Counted from the first letter of the stretch, positions 9,114 through 17,626 are shown. The stretch is DNA of 64,000 bases from Hasllibacter sp. MH4015 (GCF_020177575.1 NZ_JAHTBK010000001.1:868001-932000), one strand, 5' to 3'. The notes: a model not told the origin generated them from the sequence alone. Translations and numbers: made by a program.

Positions 9114-10688
9114 ATGCGTCTTTTGACAGCCAGCACACTTGCCTTGTGCGCAATGGGCGGAGCGGCGTACGCTTGCCCGAATTATGCTTTGTCGCAAAGC
9201 GGTTTGAATTACGATGGGGCCCAGTTGGCCCAAGGGTTCAACTTCGGCGTGAATGCCGGAGGCGACTTCACCCTCGATCAATGTGGTTTGGGCGTCCTGG
9301 GATATGGTCAGTTTCGCGCGGCCCCCGATTTCACCTTCAACCTCAGCAACATGGCCGGACGTGAGCTGGACCTGTCCGTCACCTCGTCCTGCGATCCCGC
9401 GATGCTGGTCAACGACGCGTCGGGCCAGTGGTATTTCAATGACGACGATAACGGTCTTCAGCCCGGCCTGCGCCTTGGCGGACCTTCCGTGCAGGGCCGC
9501 GTCGATGTGTGGGTCGGCACCTATGCCGGCGGCGGATGCCCGGCCAACCTGAGGGTTCAGGCCCTGGGCGGCACCCCCACACCCGTGCCGACCCCGGTAC
9601 CGACACCCGTGCCCGCGCCCGCACCGGTGAGTGGCTGCCCGAGCTGGCAACAGCCCGGCCCGGCACTTCAGTTCAACGCCAGCCAGATCCAGCAACCGCT
9701 CAGCTACATCGCCCAGGCGACCGGCGGCGTGTCCGTCTGGTCCTGTCCCGATGTGGAGGGCGGGGGAACCGCCAGCCAGGTGCCGCAATTCTCCATCACG
9801 CTCGATGGGATGCAGGGCCAGAACCTGCGCCTTCTGGCCAATGCCGAATGCGATTCCACGCTTCTGGTCAACGGTGCCGACACGACGTGGTATTACAACG
9901 ATGACGGCCAGGGCAATTTGCAGCCCGAGTTGTTGATCACGGATCAGTCCGCCCTGAACGGACGGATTGATGTCTGGGTCGGCACGTTCTCGGGCGGGTC
10001 CTGCCCGGGTACGTTCACCTTGCAGGCGGTGCCCGCGGTTCAGCCCGCCCCGGCCCCGGCGCCGGTGCCAGTCCCCGCACCGGCCCCCGCGCCCGTCCCG
10101 GTCCCGGCACCCACGCCAGCGCCGGTTCCCGTGCCTGCCCCGGCGCCTGCACCGGCCCCTGCGCCCGTTCCCGTGCCCGCGCCGACACCTGCGCCGGTTC
10201 CCGTGCCCGCACCGGCTCCTGCCCCGGTTCCCGTTCCGGCACCCGGACCGACGCCTGCCCCGACGCAAACCGGTGGCTGCCCCACCACGTCGTTGCAAGG
10301 TACACCGATCACCACCGACGGTCAGGAGCTCTACAGCCCCGACACCTACACCGTGCAGGCCGGCGGTGTGACCGCGTTGGCCAGCTGCTCGGGTCTGCCC
10401 GGCGCGGGCGTGATCAACGCGGCACCGGCCTACACGTTCTACCTGTCGGGTATGGACACCTATGGCCGGTTGGAGATCGAAGTGACGAGCGATTGCGACA
10501 CCACGCTTCTGGTCAACGACGCCAACGGCAACTGGCATTTCGACGATGATGCCGGTGGCAGCCTTCAGCCGGAGCTGAACCTGACAGACACCGCCGCATT
10601 GAATGGCCGTGTGGATATCTGGGTCGGCACGTTCGGCGAATCCGTGTCCTGCTCCGCAGAGCTGGAAATGGAAACCTGGAACTTCTGA
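9114..10688 (+). CDS. Secreted protein with three four-cysteine PPC-like domains and Pro-rich linkers
   Basis: A 524-residue exported protein. The ATG at 9114 has an AGGAAGGA ribosome site about 10 bp upstream. Signal peptide residues 1-20 (MRLLTASTLALCAMGGAAYA). Domain 1 about 21-150, a TPVPTPVP linker, domain 2 about 175-305, a Pro/Ala/Val linker of about 80 residues, and domain 3 about 389-524 to the C-terminus. Each domain has four Cys in the same places: near its start, before the mid-point, in CD(P/S/T)xxLVN, and in the last strand, consistent with two disulfides. Each also has an Asn/Asp-rich DD turn and a GR(V/I)D(V/I)WVGT motif. The same domain ends the kinase at 2960. Resemblance to PPC domains is my inference. 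The architecture suggests an extended surface or periplasmic protein; ligand unknown. Confidence 0.85.
   Translation: MRLLTASTLALCAMGGAAYACPNYALSQSGLNYDGAQLAQGFNFGVNAGGDFTLDQCGLGVLGYGQFRAAPDFTFNLSNMAGRELDLSVTSSCDPAMLVNDASGQWYFNDDDNGLQPGLRLGGPSVQGRVDVWVGTYAGGGCPANLRVQALGGTPTPVPTPVPTPVPAPAPVSGCPSWQQPGPALQFNASQIQQPLSYIAQATGGVSVWSCPDVEGGGTASQVPQFSITLDGMQGQNLRLLANAECDSTLLVNGADTTWYYNDDGQGNLQPELLITDQSALNGRIDVWVGTFSGGSCPGTFTLQAVPAVQPAPAPAPVPVPAPAPAPVPVPAPTPAPVPVPAPAPAPAPAPVPVPAPTPAPVPVPAPAPAPVPVPAPGPTPAPTQTGGCPTTSLQGTPITTDGQELYSPDTYTVQAGGVTALASCSGLPGAGVINAAPAYTFYLSGMDTYGRLEIEVTSDCDTTLLVNDANGNWHFDDDAGGSLQPELNLTDTAALNGRVDIWVGTFGESVSCSAELEMETWNF
10039..10269 (+). repeat. Coding low-complexity Pro/Ala/Val linker repeat
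   Basis: About 77 codons of imperfect PVPVPAPAPA units between domains 2 and 3 of the 9114 gene. Units vary at third codon positions, so this is an old or selected protein repeat rather than a fresh DNA expansion. A shorter TPVPTPVP linker lies at about 9569-9630. Confidence 0.8.
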
Positions 10689-10848
10689 TCCGGGTATCGG
10701 ACCCGGGGTAAGGTTTTCCAGCCTTTCGCCCGGGTCCGCAAAAAGCGATTGTGCCCTCACACCGCAGACGCTGCGGGCACGATCAAACACCGAATGAAAT
10801 CAATTACCTAAGACCCCTTCCAAGAAAAAGTCTTTACGGAGTATCACG

Positions 10849-11310
10849 ATGAAAAAGCTTCTTGCAGCCGCCGCCATTCTGCTGGGCACCGCAGGCCTCG
10901 CCGCCGCATGTCCCGCATGGCAGAACGCGGGTGTCCAGACCGGGTACACGACCGGCCAGGATCTCTATTCGCCCAACAGCTATTCGGTTGTCGCCGGCGG
11001 CAGTCAGAACCTGCGCAATTGCGGCTGGAACCATCCCGGCTACGTGATCTCGCGCCCCGATTTCGAATTCCAGATCGACGGTCTGCACCAGTACGGTCGC
11101 CTTGAAATCCGCGCCGTCGGCAATTGCGACACGGTGCTGCTGGTCAATGATGCGTCCGGCAATTGGTATTTCGACGATGACAGCTATGGCAACCTGAACC
11201 CGGCCATCAACCTCTACCGCCCGTCCTCCGGCGTGTATGACATCTGGGTCGGCACCTACGGACCGAACACCTGCGGCGCGACGCTGCAGATGGAAACCTG
11301 GTACAACTGA
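10849..11310 (+). CDS. Small secreted single-domain PPC-like protein
   Basis: A 153-residue protein: signal peptide residues 1-20 (MKKLLAAAAILLGTAGLAAA) followed by one copy of the four-cysteine domain (ACPAW, RNCGW, NCDTVLLVNDASGNW, NTCGAT) with VYDIWVGTYG and a METWYN end. It is closest by eye to domain 3 of the 9114 protein, so the pair probably arose by duplication. GGAG at 10838 lies 7 bp before the ATG. It is 160 bp after the 9114 gene and closes with a good terminator at 11333. A free soluble copy of a kinase sensor domain could compete for or deliver its ligand; this is speculation. Confidence 0.85.
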   Translation: MKKLLAAAAILLGTAGLAAACPAWQNAGVQTGYTTGQDLYSPNSYSVVAGGSQNLRNCGWNHPGYVISRPDFEFQIDGLHQYGRLEIRAVGNCDTVLLVNDASGNWYFDDDSYGNLNPAINLYRPSSGVYDIWVGTYGPNTCGATLQMETWYN

Positions 11311-11332
11311 TCCCGGTTCATCCGTGGACTCG

Positions 11333-11366
11333 AACGGCCCGCCAATGCGGCGGGCCGTTTTGCGTT
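11333..11366 (+). terminator. Rho-independent terminator
   Basis: Perfect 11-bp stem AACGGCCCGCC (11333-11343) with 11349-11359, 5-nt loop, followed by TTGCGTTT. Confidence 0.8.
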
Positions 11367-11422
11367 TGGGGTGAACGGCTCGGGCGCGGCGGGGCAGGGG
11401 GTCGGCCGCACCGCCGGCTCGT

Positions 11423-12619
11423 TCATTCCGCCGCAGGGGTCAGGCGGATCAAGGCACCGGGATCGGCGTCGATCAGGATCAGGATCGCGCCGTCGGCGTC
11501 GACATCGACATCGCGGACGCGGCCTTGGCCCGTGTGCAGCCGTTCCTCCCCCACGATCAGGTCGCCATCGACGTCCAGGCGCACAAGGGCCTGTCCCGCA
11601 AGCGCACCCAGAAGGATGTCACCCTGCCAGTCGGGAAACATCTCCCCCTCGTAGAAGATCAGATCGGACGGCGCGATGGACGGGTCCCAGAAATATCGCG
11701 GCTCCACGTAATCCGGCGCGTGGGCCTGTTCGCCCGTCCCGACATCCGAGCCGTTGTAATTCACGCCGTAGCTGACCTCGGGCCAGCCGTAATTGCCGCC
11801 GACTTCCATGATGTTCAACTCGTCCCCACCGGCGGGGCCATGTTCCAGAAGCCAGATGTCATCGGTTCCGGGTTGGGTCGCGGCGCCCTGGATGTTGCGG
11901 TGGCCATAGCTGAGTATCTCCGGACGCTCTTCGGTGATGAAGGGATTGGTCGGCACGTCACCCTCCAACGTAAGGGCCACGGTCACGCCATAGGCCGCGT
12001 TCACCGGGTCTTGCGCGAGCTGCCGGTTTTCCGGCGTGAACCGGTCGCCGGTGGTGACGATGAGCAAGCCATTGGGACCGATCAGGACGCGGCTGCCGAA
12101 ATGCGCGGGGATGGAGGAGGCAGGGGTCTGTCGCCACATTTCCTCGACCTCCGACAGGGCCGTGTGATCGTCCGACAGGACGCCGCGGCCCAAGGCCGTG
12201 GCCGATGCCGTAAGGCCGCTTGGCGCGGCAAAGGTGAAGTAGATGACCCGGTTTTCGGTGAAATCCGGGTGCAGCGCCACGTCCAGCAACCCACCTTGCC
12301 GCAGGGACCGGACGGAGGGCACGCCGGAAATCTCGGGCCCCAACGTGCCGTCGCGCGTGACGTGGCGCAGGGTGCCGCCGCGTTCGGTGATGATGTACCC
12401 CGCGCCATCGGGCAGAATGGCCAGACCCCACGGATAGGCGAGCGTGCCGACGATCACCTCTTCATCCAGGGTGACGCCGGAGGCGATCTCGGGCGCGTCC
12501 GTTTGCTCGGTGAATGCGGGCACCGTGTCGGGCAGGTTCGCGGTGCCGTCATCGACCGGATCCTGCGCGAGGGCGGGCGTGGCAAGCAGGACAAGGGGCA
12601 GGGCGATGGGGCGGAGCAT
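11423..12619 (-). CDS. Periplasmic PQQ-dependent sugar dehydrogenase (glucose/sorbosone dehydrogenase family)
   Basis: A 398-residue beta-propeller oxidoreductase of the soluble aldose sugar dehydrogenase (GSDH) family. The signal peptide is clear (MLRPIALPLVLLATPALAQ). Typical family strands are PWGLAILPDGAGYIITERGG, GGLLDVALHPDF, GPNGLLIVTTGDR, YGHRNIQGAA, LLEHGPAGGDELN, GGNYGWPEVSYG and WDPSIAPSDLIFYEG. The conserved His of YGHRN and the GGNYGWP loop line the PQQ site in characterised relatives. AGAGG precedes the ATG at 12619. Substrate is not predictable, and no PQQ synthesis genes are in the window. It stands alone, convergent with the secreted-protein run. Confidence 0.9.
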   Translation of the reverse strand: MLRPIALPLVLLATPALAQDPVDDGTANLPDTVPAFTEQTDAPEIASGVTLDEEVIVGTLAYPWGLAILPDGAGYIITERGGTLRHVTRDGTLGPEISGVPSVRSLRQGGLLDVALHPDFTENRVIYFTFAAPSGLTASATALGRGVLSDDHTALSEVEEMWRQTPASSIPAHFGSRVLIGPNGLLIVTTGDRFTPENRQLAQDPVNAAYGVTVALTLEGDVPTNPFITEERPEILSYGHRNIQGAATQPGTDDIWLLEHGPAGGDELNIMEVGGNYGWPEVSYGVNYNGSDVGTGEQAHAPDYVEPRYFWDPSIAPSDLIFYEGEMFPDWQGDILLGALAGQALVRLDVDGDLIVGEERLHTGQGRVRDVDVDADGAILILIDADPGALIRLTPAAE

Positions 12620-12706
12620 GGGGGACCTCTCTAACATGGTCCCCGATAGATAGGCGCGCGGATCACGGCGTCCAAACAAGCGGGCGTGATCCCGCGCAGG
12701 TGACTC

Positions 12707-12740
12707 ACGAAAAAGGCCGCCCCGGTGGCGGAGCGGCCTT
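12707..12740 (-). terminator. Rho-independent terminator of the rpsF-rpsR-rplI operon
   Basis: On the minus strand AAGGCCGC (12740-12733) pairs with GCGGCCTT (12720-12713), 12-nt loop, followed by TTTCG. Confidence 0.75.
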
Positions 12741-12764
12741 GATTTCTCGGGGGATGCGACCGGC

Positions 12765-13421
12765 TTACGCCGTTTCGTCATCGTCCTCGGCCGGGGCTGC
12801 GTCCGCGTCATCGGCGGCGTCGCCGTCTGCGGGCGCATCGACCTCGCCTTCCAGCTCATCAAGCTGCGCGGCGCCGATATCGTCGAACAATTCCGCGATC
12901 TCGAATTCGGCCTGCGCCTCTTCCTCGGCGGCGAGTTCCTGAATCGACTTGCCCGACGCCTGAAGCTCTGCCTCTTCCGGCGAGCGGGCCACGTTCAATT
13001 CGATCTCCACCTCGACTTCGGGGTGCAGGTTCACCATGACCTTGTGCAGACCCAGATCCTTGATCGGAGCCGTCAGGGCGATCTGCTTGCGATCGACGGA
13101 GAAGCCTTCCTCCGTGGCGACGTCAGCCGCGTCACGGGTGGTGACGGAACCGTAAAGCGCGCCGGAATCGGAGGCCGAACGGATGATGATGAATTGCTGC
13201 CCGGCAAGCTTTTCGCCAAGCGCCTCGGCTTCTTTCTTGGTCTCCAGGTTGCGCGCTTCAAGCTGCGCCTTCTGGTTCTCGAAAGAGGCGAGGTTCACCT
13301 CATTCGCGCGAAGCGCCTTTTTCTGCGGCAAGAGGTAGTTGCGCGCGTAGCCTTCCTTGACGGAGACCACTTCGCCCATCTGACCCAGCTTGGCCACACG
13401 TTCCAGCAAGATAACGTCCAT
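12765..13421 (-). CDS. rplI: 50S ribosomal protein bL9
   Basis: Ribosomal protein bL9, binding 23S rRNA domain V near the L1 stalk. The N-terminal RNA-binding domain is canonical ([35 protein letters not shown]), followed by the long connecting helix and C-terminal domain ([12 protein letters not shown]). At 218 residues it is about 70 longer than the E. coli protein because of an acidic Asp/Glu/Ala-rich tail from about residue 150, not needed for the known fold. Last gene of the rpsF-rpsR-rplI operon. Confidence 0.97.
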   Translation of the reverse strand: MDVILLERVAKLGQMGEVVSVKEGYARNYLLPQKKALRANEVNLASFENQKAQLEARNLETKKEAEALGEKLAGQQFIIIRSASDSGALYGSVTTRDAADVATEEGFSVDRKQIALTAPIKDLGLHKVMVNLHPEVEVEIELNVARSPEEAELQASGKSIQELAAEEEAQAEFEIAELFDDIGAAQLDELEGEVDAPADGDAADDADAAPAEDDDETA

Positions 13422-13433
13422 GATGTCGTCCCC

Positions 13434-13661
13434 TTACTTAACGGCGTAGGGCAGAAGCGCGAGGAACCGGGCACGCTTGATCGCCTTGGCGAGCTTGCGC
13501 TGGTTCTTGGCACCGACTGCGGTGATACGGGAAGGCACGATCTTGCCACGCTCGGAGATGTAGCGCTGCAGCAGACGGGTGTCCTTGTAGTCGATCTTCG
13601 GCGCATTCTCGCCCTCGAACGGGTCGGTCTTGCGGCGGCGGAAAAATGGTTTTGCGGCCAT
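13434..13661 (-). CDS. rpsR: 30S ribosomal protein bS18
   Basis: A 75-residue S18 protein that binds the 30S platform together with bS6. Diagnostic segments are [49 protein letters not shown]. Normal length. It lies between rpsF and rplI, in the order found in most proteobacteria. Confidence 0.98.
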   Translation of the reverse strand: MAAKPFFRRRKTDPFEGENAPKIDYKDTRLLQRYISERGKIVPSRITAVGAKNQRKLAKAIKRARFLALLPYAVK

Positions 13662-13682
13662 TGGAATGTCACTCCTTGAGAA

Positions 13683-14036
13683 TCAGCGGCGCTCGCGGCG
13701 GCCTTCGCGCTCATCGCGCTTCTGCATTTGGGCCGAGGGGCCTTCTTCGTGGGCGTCGACCTTGACGGTCAGGACACGCATCACGTCGTCATGCAGGCGC
13801 ATCAGGCGCTCCATCTCCTGCACCGCCTCGGACGGGGCATCGGTGCGGATATAGGCGTAGTGGCCCTTGCGGTTCTTGTTGATCTTGTAGGCCATCGTCT
13901 TGACACCCCAATATTCGGTGTCGACGACCTTGCCGCCATTGTCGGCGAGGACGGTGCCGAAATGCTCGATCAGGCTTTCGGCTTGCGTGTTGGATAGGTC
14001 CTGACGCGCAATCATCACATGCTCGTAGAGAGACAT
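13683..14036 (-). CDS. rpsF: 30S ribosomal protein bS6
   Basis: A 117-residue S6 protein that pairs with bS18 on 16S rRNA. MSLYEHVMIARQDLS at the N-terminus, EYWGVKTMAYKINKNRKGHY in the middle and a basic Arg-rich tail fit the family. The start at 14036 is preferred over one 21 bp upstream because GGAG is correctly spaced and family members begin at MxLYEHV. First gene of the operon; a candidate promoter lies about 110 bp upstream. Confidence 0.97.
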   Translation of the reverse strand: MSLYEHVMIARQDLSNTQAESLIEHFGTVLADNGGKVVDTEYWGVKTMAYKINKNRKGHYAYIRTDAPSEAVQEMERLMRLHDDVMRVLTVKVDAHEEGPSAQMQKRDEREGRRERR

Positions 14037-14366
14037 GGAAACTCCAGTTCTGGTCACGGGCGCGTTTCAAAGGCCGGGTCGTTTCCTCTTCGTCCCCCGG
14101 CCACGAGGGATCACGCCGATAAAGATGCTTCACGAAGAGATGGGTGCGTATAAGCGCGCGCGCCCGGCCTGTCCAGCCCGTGCGCGCGCCTTGCGTCCTG
14201 CCACGCTGAATCCTGCCTTTTGCCCCATTTCGAACACAAGTGACCGGCAGATATGGGGATGGACAAATGTCCCTGCACCCCCGTTCCGACGGGGTAACGG
14301 GCCATTGAGACGAGTTTGAAGGGCCGGTGTGGCTTGGCCCGAGCGTAAAGAAATGGAGGTCCCGCC
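14037..14366. other. 330-bp divergent intergenic region
   Basis: Gap between rpsF (minus) and the pilin-like gene (plus). It holds the candidate rpsF promoter, GC-alternating tracts around 14151-14200, and near its right end the GGAGGT ribosome site (14355-14360) of the 14367 gene. No further gene or RNA is evident. Confidence 0.6.
14147..14175 (-). promoter_or_regulatory. Candidate promoter of the rpsF operon
   Basis: On the minus strand TGGACA (14175-14170) and TATACG (14152-14147) with 17 bp between them, about 110 bp before rpsF. Strong spacing, partial consensus match. Confidence 0.5.
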
Positions 14367-15290
14367 GTGGACTACCAAGACTTCATGGATCAAGAGGATG
14401 GCGCGGCCACGGTCGACTGGGTCATCGTTATGGCGGTGCTCGTGGGCCTTGGCGCGGCGATTTCCGAGACGACGGGCACGGCACTGACAAGCCATTCCGG
14501 CGACATCCAGGGCGAATTGCAGGACGGCATGTTCGAGACCGCCTGGGACGAGAACCTGGCGGTGCAACCCGTCTCGGACGACGATCCGTGCAATATCGTG
14601 GGCAACGACGGCACCACGACGACGTACAACGGCAATTGCTATGGCGATACCGGCGGGACGACGGGCGGCACGACGCCGACATCCGGCGGCACCGATCCTG
14701 ACCCCACGCCTGACCCGGATCCGACTCCCGATCCGACGCCCGACCCCGATCCTGACCCCGATCCCGATCCTGACCCCGATCCGACGCCGGATCCTGACCC
14801 TGATCCCGATCCCGACCCGGATCCAACGCCAGACCCAGATCCCGATCCCGCGCCGACACCCGGTGCCGATGGGTGCCCGACATCTGCTCTGAGCGGCCCA
14901 CCGGCATCCGGCACGGGGTATGGCCTTTGGTCGCCCGACCGCTATTCGGTTCAGGCCGGTGGCACGACCAGCCTCGCGGATTGTGCAAGCCACGGCTTCC
15001 CCAGCACGATCGGCTATTTCGAGGCGACGCCGACGTTCACGTTCACATTGTCGAATATGAACGGCTACAACAGGCTGGAGATCGAGACCCGCGACAACCG
15101 CAACTGCGATACGGTGCTGCTCGTGCGCGATGCTTTCGGCAACTGGTACCACAACGACGATGGTGGCACGGGCTACCAGTCGAAGGTCAACATCTATGAC
15201 ATGGCGCTGGCAACGGGTCGCGTCGATGTCTGGGTCGGCACTTACGGCACGACTCCATGCAACTCCACCCTCGAAATGGAGACCTGGTGA
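14367..15290 (+). CDS. Pilin-like anchored protein with Asp-Pro linker and four-cysteine PPC-like domain
   Basis: A 307-residue protein starting at GTG with GGAGGT 6 bp upstream. Residues 1-12 are polar and acidic, followed by DGAATVDWVIVMAVLVGLGAA, a hydrophobic helix resembling the Flp/Tad-type pilin-like proteins of Rhodobacterales (the DEDGAxTVDWV signature). After a spacer comes a DPDPTPDP linker of about 50 residues (about 110-162), then one copy of the four-cysteine domain (about 169-307: GCPTS, ADCAS, NCDTVLLV, TPCNST, GRVDVWVGTYG, ending METW). I infer a surface-anchored or pilus-associated display of the same domain found in the kinase at 2960. Whether a prepilin peptidase processes it is unknown: the residue five after the Gly is Asp, not the usual Glu. 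Confidence 0.82.
   Translation: MDYQDFMDQEDGAATVDWVIVMAVLVGLGAAISETTGTALTSHSGDIQGELQDGMFETAWDENLAVQPVSDDDPCNIVGNDGTTTTYNGNCYGDTGGTTGGTTPTSGGTDPDPTPDPDPTPDPTPDPDPDPDPDPDPDPTPDPDPDPDPDPDPTPDPDPDPAPTPGADGCPTSALSGPPASGTGYGLWSPDRYSVQAGGTTSLADCASHGFPSTIGYFEATPTFTFTLSNMNGYNRLEIETRDNRNCDTVLLVRDAFGNWYHNDDGGTGYQSKVNIYDMALATGRVDVWVGTYGTTPCNSTLEMETW
14694..14850 (+). repeat. Coding Asp-Pro dipeptide repeat
   Basis: About 52 codons of DP/TP dipeptides (GATCC-, GACCC- and ACGCC- units) forming a rigid acidic linker between the pilin-like helix and the PPC-like domain. Codon choice varies within the repeat. Confidence 0.85.
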
Positions 15291-15336
15291 TCCGACGCTG
15301 CGCTGCCCGCTGAGACCGGGCCGCACGAGACGCGAA

Positions 15337-15378
15337 AAACCGCGCCGAAGGCAATCCGCTTTCGGCGCGGTTTGCGTT
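15337..15378 (+). terminator. Rho-independent terminator
   Basis: Perfect 13-bp stem (AAACCGCGCCGAA, 15337-15349, with 15361-15373) over an 11-nt loop; the downstream arm ends in TTT followed by GCGTTTG. Confidence 0.8.
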
Positions 15379-15466
15379 TGCGGGGTGTGTCCGGGGCGTT
15401 GCGCGGTCGGCGGGGTTGCGATAGCTCAGGCAGCAGACGTGTTTGAACGACCCCGAAGGAAGCCCC

Positions 15467-16408
15467 ATGACAAGAGCATTCGTTTTCCCAGGCCAGGGCG
15501 CCCAGACGATCGGCATGGGCCACGACCTGGCTGACGCCTATCCGACGGCCCGCGCGGTGTTCGAGGCGGTGGATGATGCATTGGGCGAAAAGCTCTCCAC
15601 CCTGATCTGGGAGGGCGAGATCGAGGACCTGACCCTGACCCGTAACGCGCAACCGGCCCTGATGGCGACATCCATGGCCGCGATGGCGGCGTTGCAGGCC
15701 GAAGGGGTGGAGATCGGCGCGGCATCTTACGTGGCGGGCCATTCCCTGGGCGAGTATTCGGCGCTCTGCGCGGCGGGCGCGTTGAGCCTTGCGGACACCG
15801 CGCGACTGCTGCGTTTGCGAGGCGAGGCGATGCAGGACGCGGTCCCGGCAGGGCAGGGCGCGATGGCGGCGATCCTCGGGCTGGATTTCGACACGGTCAC
15901 GGAGATCGCGGCGGAGGCCGCACGGGGCGAAGTCGTGGAAGCGGCCAATGACAACGACCCGGCGCAGGTCGTCATTTCGGGTCACAAGGCGGCCGTGGAA
16001 CGCGCCGCCGATCTGGCCAAGGAACGCGGTGCGAAACGCGCGCTGATGCTGCCGGTCTCCGCGCCGTTCCATTGCGCGCTCATGCAACCCGCCGCCGATG
16101 CAATGGCCCGCGCGTTGGCGGATGTGGACATGCAATCCCCCGTCGTGCCGCTGGTGGGCAACGTGATCGCGCGGGCCGAAAGCTCCGCCGATACGATCCG
16201 GCAGAACCTGGTGGATCAGGTCACGGGCCGGGTGCGCTGGCGCGAAAGCGTGGCGTGGATGTCCGATCAGGGCGTCACGGAAATCTTCGAGATCGGGGCG
16301 GGCAAAGCCCTGTCGGGCATGGTCAAACGCATCGACCGGGCGATGGAGACCCAAGCCGTCGGTACGCCCGAGGATGTGGCCAAGGCGGCCACGGCAATCA
16401 ACGGATAA
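15467..16408 (+). CDS. fabD: Malonyl-CoA:ACP transacylase
   Basis: A 313-residue enzyme that moves malonyl from CoA to acyl carrier protein for fatty-acid elongation. The N-terminal FVFPGQGAQ, the nucleophile elbow GHSLGEYSAL (Ser93), the RLRGEAMQ arginine, and the catalytic His of SAPFHCALM (about residue 201) are all present. GAAGGAAG precedes the ATG at 15467; an earlier in-frame ATG at 15443 is less well placed. It is 14 bp before fabG, so the two are probably co-transcribed, with acpP and fabF just downstream. Confidence 0.97.
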   Translation: MTRAFVFPGQGAQTIGMGHDLADAYPTARAVFEAVDDALGEKLSTLIWEGEIEDLTLTRNAQPALMATSMAAMAALQAEGVEIGAASYVAGHSLGEYSALCAAGALSLADTARLLRLRGEAMQDAVPAGQGAMAAILGLDFDTVTEIAAEAARGEVVEAANDNDPAQVVISGHKAAVERAADLAKERGAKRALMLPVSAPFHCALMQPAADAMARALADVDMQSPVVPLVGNVIARAESSADTIRQNLVDQVTGRVRWRESVAWMSDQGVTEIFEIGAGKALSGMVKRIDRAMETQAVGTPEDVAKAATAING

Positions 16409-16422
16409 GGGAGCGGCAAAAA

Positions 16423-17160
16423 ATGTTCGATCTGACAGGGAAAGCGGCGCTTATCACCGGCGCGTCGGGCGGGATCGGGGCGGAGATCGCGCGGCATCTG
16501 CACACGGCGGGCGCAATTGTGGGCCTGTCGGGCACGCGGGTCGAGCCGTTGGAGGCGCTGGCCGCCGAATTGGGGGAGCGGGCCCGTGTCCTGCCCTGCA
16601 ACCTCAGCGATGCCGAGGCGGTGGAGGCGCTGCCCAAGCAGGCGATCGCGGCGATGGGATCGCTCGACATTCTGGTCAACAACGCGGGCATCACGCGCGA
16701 CAACCTCTTCATGCGGATGTCCGACGAGGAATGGGCCAGCGTGCTGGACGTGAACCTGACCTCCACGATGCGGCTCTGCCGGGGCAGTCTGCGCGGCATG
16801 ATGAAGGCACGCTGGGGCCGGATCGTGAATATCTCGTCGGTGGTGGGCGCCACGGGTAATCCGGGGCAGGGAAACTACGCCGCCTCCAAGGCCGGAATGG
16901 TCGGCATGTCCAAGAGCCTCGCCTACGAGGTCGCCAGCCGTGGCATCACCGTGAATTGCGTGGCGCCGGGCTTCATCGAGACGGCGATGACCGACAAGCT
17001 GACCGATGACCAGAAGGGCAAGATCCTTGCCCAGATCCCCGCCGGGCGCATGGGTACACCCGCTGAAATCGCGGCAGCGACCCTGTTTCTGGCCAGCGAT
17101 CAGGCCGGGTATCTGACCGGCACGGTGATGCATGTGAACGGCGGCATGGCGATGCTGTGA
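16423..17160 (+). CDS. fabG: 3-oxoacyl-ACP reductase
   Basis: A 245-residue NADPH-dependent short-chain dehydrogenase that reduces 3-oxoacyl-ACP. TGASGGIG cofactor motif (residues 12-19), NNAGI, catalytic Ser139, Tyr152 and Lys156 (YAASK), and the PGFIETAMT segment are intact. AAGGGAG precedes the ATG. Position between fabD and acpP makes the FabG assignment secure over other SDR family members. Confidence 0.97.
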   Translation: MFDLTGKAALITGASGGIGAEIARHLHTAGAIVGLSGTRVEPLEALAAELGERARVLPCNLSDAEAVEALPKQAIAAMGSLDILVNNAGITRDNLFMRMSDEEWASVLDVNLTSTMRLCRGSLRGMMKARWGRIVNISSVVGATGNPGQGNYAASKAGMVGMSKSLAYEVASRGITVNCVAPGFIETAMTDKLTDDQKGKILAQIPAGRMGTPAEIAAATLFLASDQAGYLTGTVMHVNGGMAML

Positions 17161-17392
17161 CACCCGGCAAGTGATGCTTTACCCTGCGTCAGATTGGCGT
17201 TCGGGGGGCATTGCTATAGGCGCAACTTATGCTATAGGCGGCGCCATATGGACGGGGGGCTTGTTCCCCGGCCCGGTCTTCCCCACCTGTTCAGTCAGGA
17301 CGGGTGAGGCACCCAAGTGGCCGGAACGGCACGAAGTGAAACCGGGGGGAGGCCAGCACGGCGCAGCCCTCGAGCAAGATAAGGATGAGATC

Positions 17393-17626
17393 ATGAGCGA
17401 CGTCGCAGAGCGCGTAAAAAAGATCGTTGTGGAGCACCTCAGCGTGGAAGAGGACAAGGTCACGGAGCAGGCCTCGTTCATTGACGATCTGGGCGCGGAT
17501 TCGCTCGACACCGTTGAGCTGGTCATGGCCTTTGAAGAGGAATTCGGCATCGAAATCCCCGATGACGCGGCCGAGACGATCCAGACCTTCGGCGACGCGG
17601 TGAAGTTCATCAAAGAAGCGCAGTAA
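17393..17626 (+). CDS. acpP: Acyl carrier protein
   Basis: A 77-residue acidic carrier; Ser37 in [10 protein letters not shown] is the 4'-phosphopantetheine site. [17 protein letters not shown] and [16 protein letters not shown] are typical. AAGGATGAG lies just before the ATG. The 232-bp gap after fabG suggests its own promoter, in line with the high expression of acpP, but I could not pin one down. A good terminator follows. Confidence 0.98.
   Translation: MSDVAERVKKIVVEHLSVEEDKVTEQASFIDDLGADSLDTVELVMAFEEEFGIEIPDDAAETIQTFGDAVKFIKEAQ

Noticed and set aside
10039-10269. CCGGCACC/CCCGTGCC repeats
   Set aside because: They are codon-phased units of a Pro/Ala/Val linker in the 9114 gene, not an intergenic array.
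10690-10706. Short hairpin TCCGGGT/ACCCGG after the 9114 gene as a terminator
   Set aside because: The stem is short and no T run follows, so termination is not supported.
14694-14850. Short-unit repeat that might be taken for a CRISPR array or minisatellite
   Set aside because: Units are 6 bp in phase with codons and encode an Asp-Pro linker inside a gene; there are no spacers.
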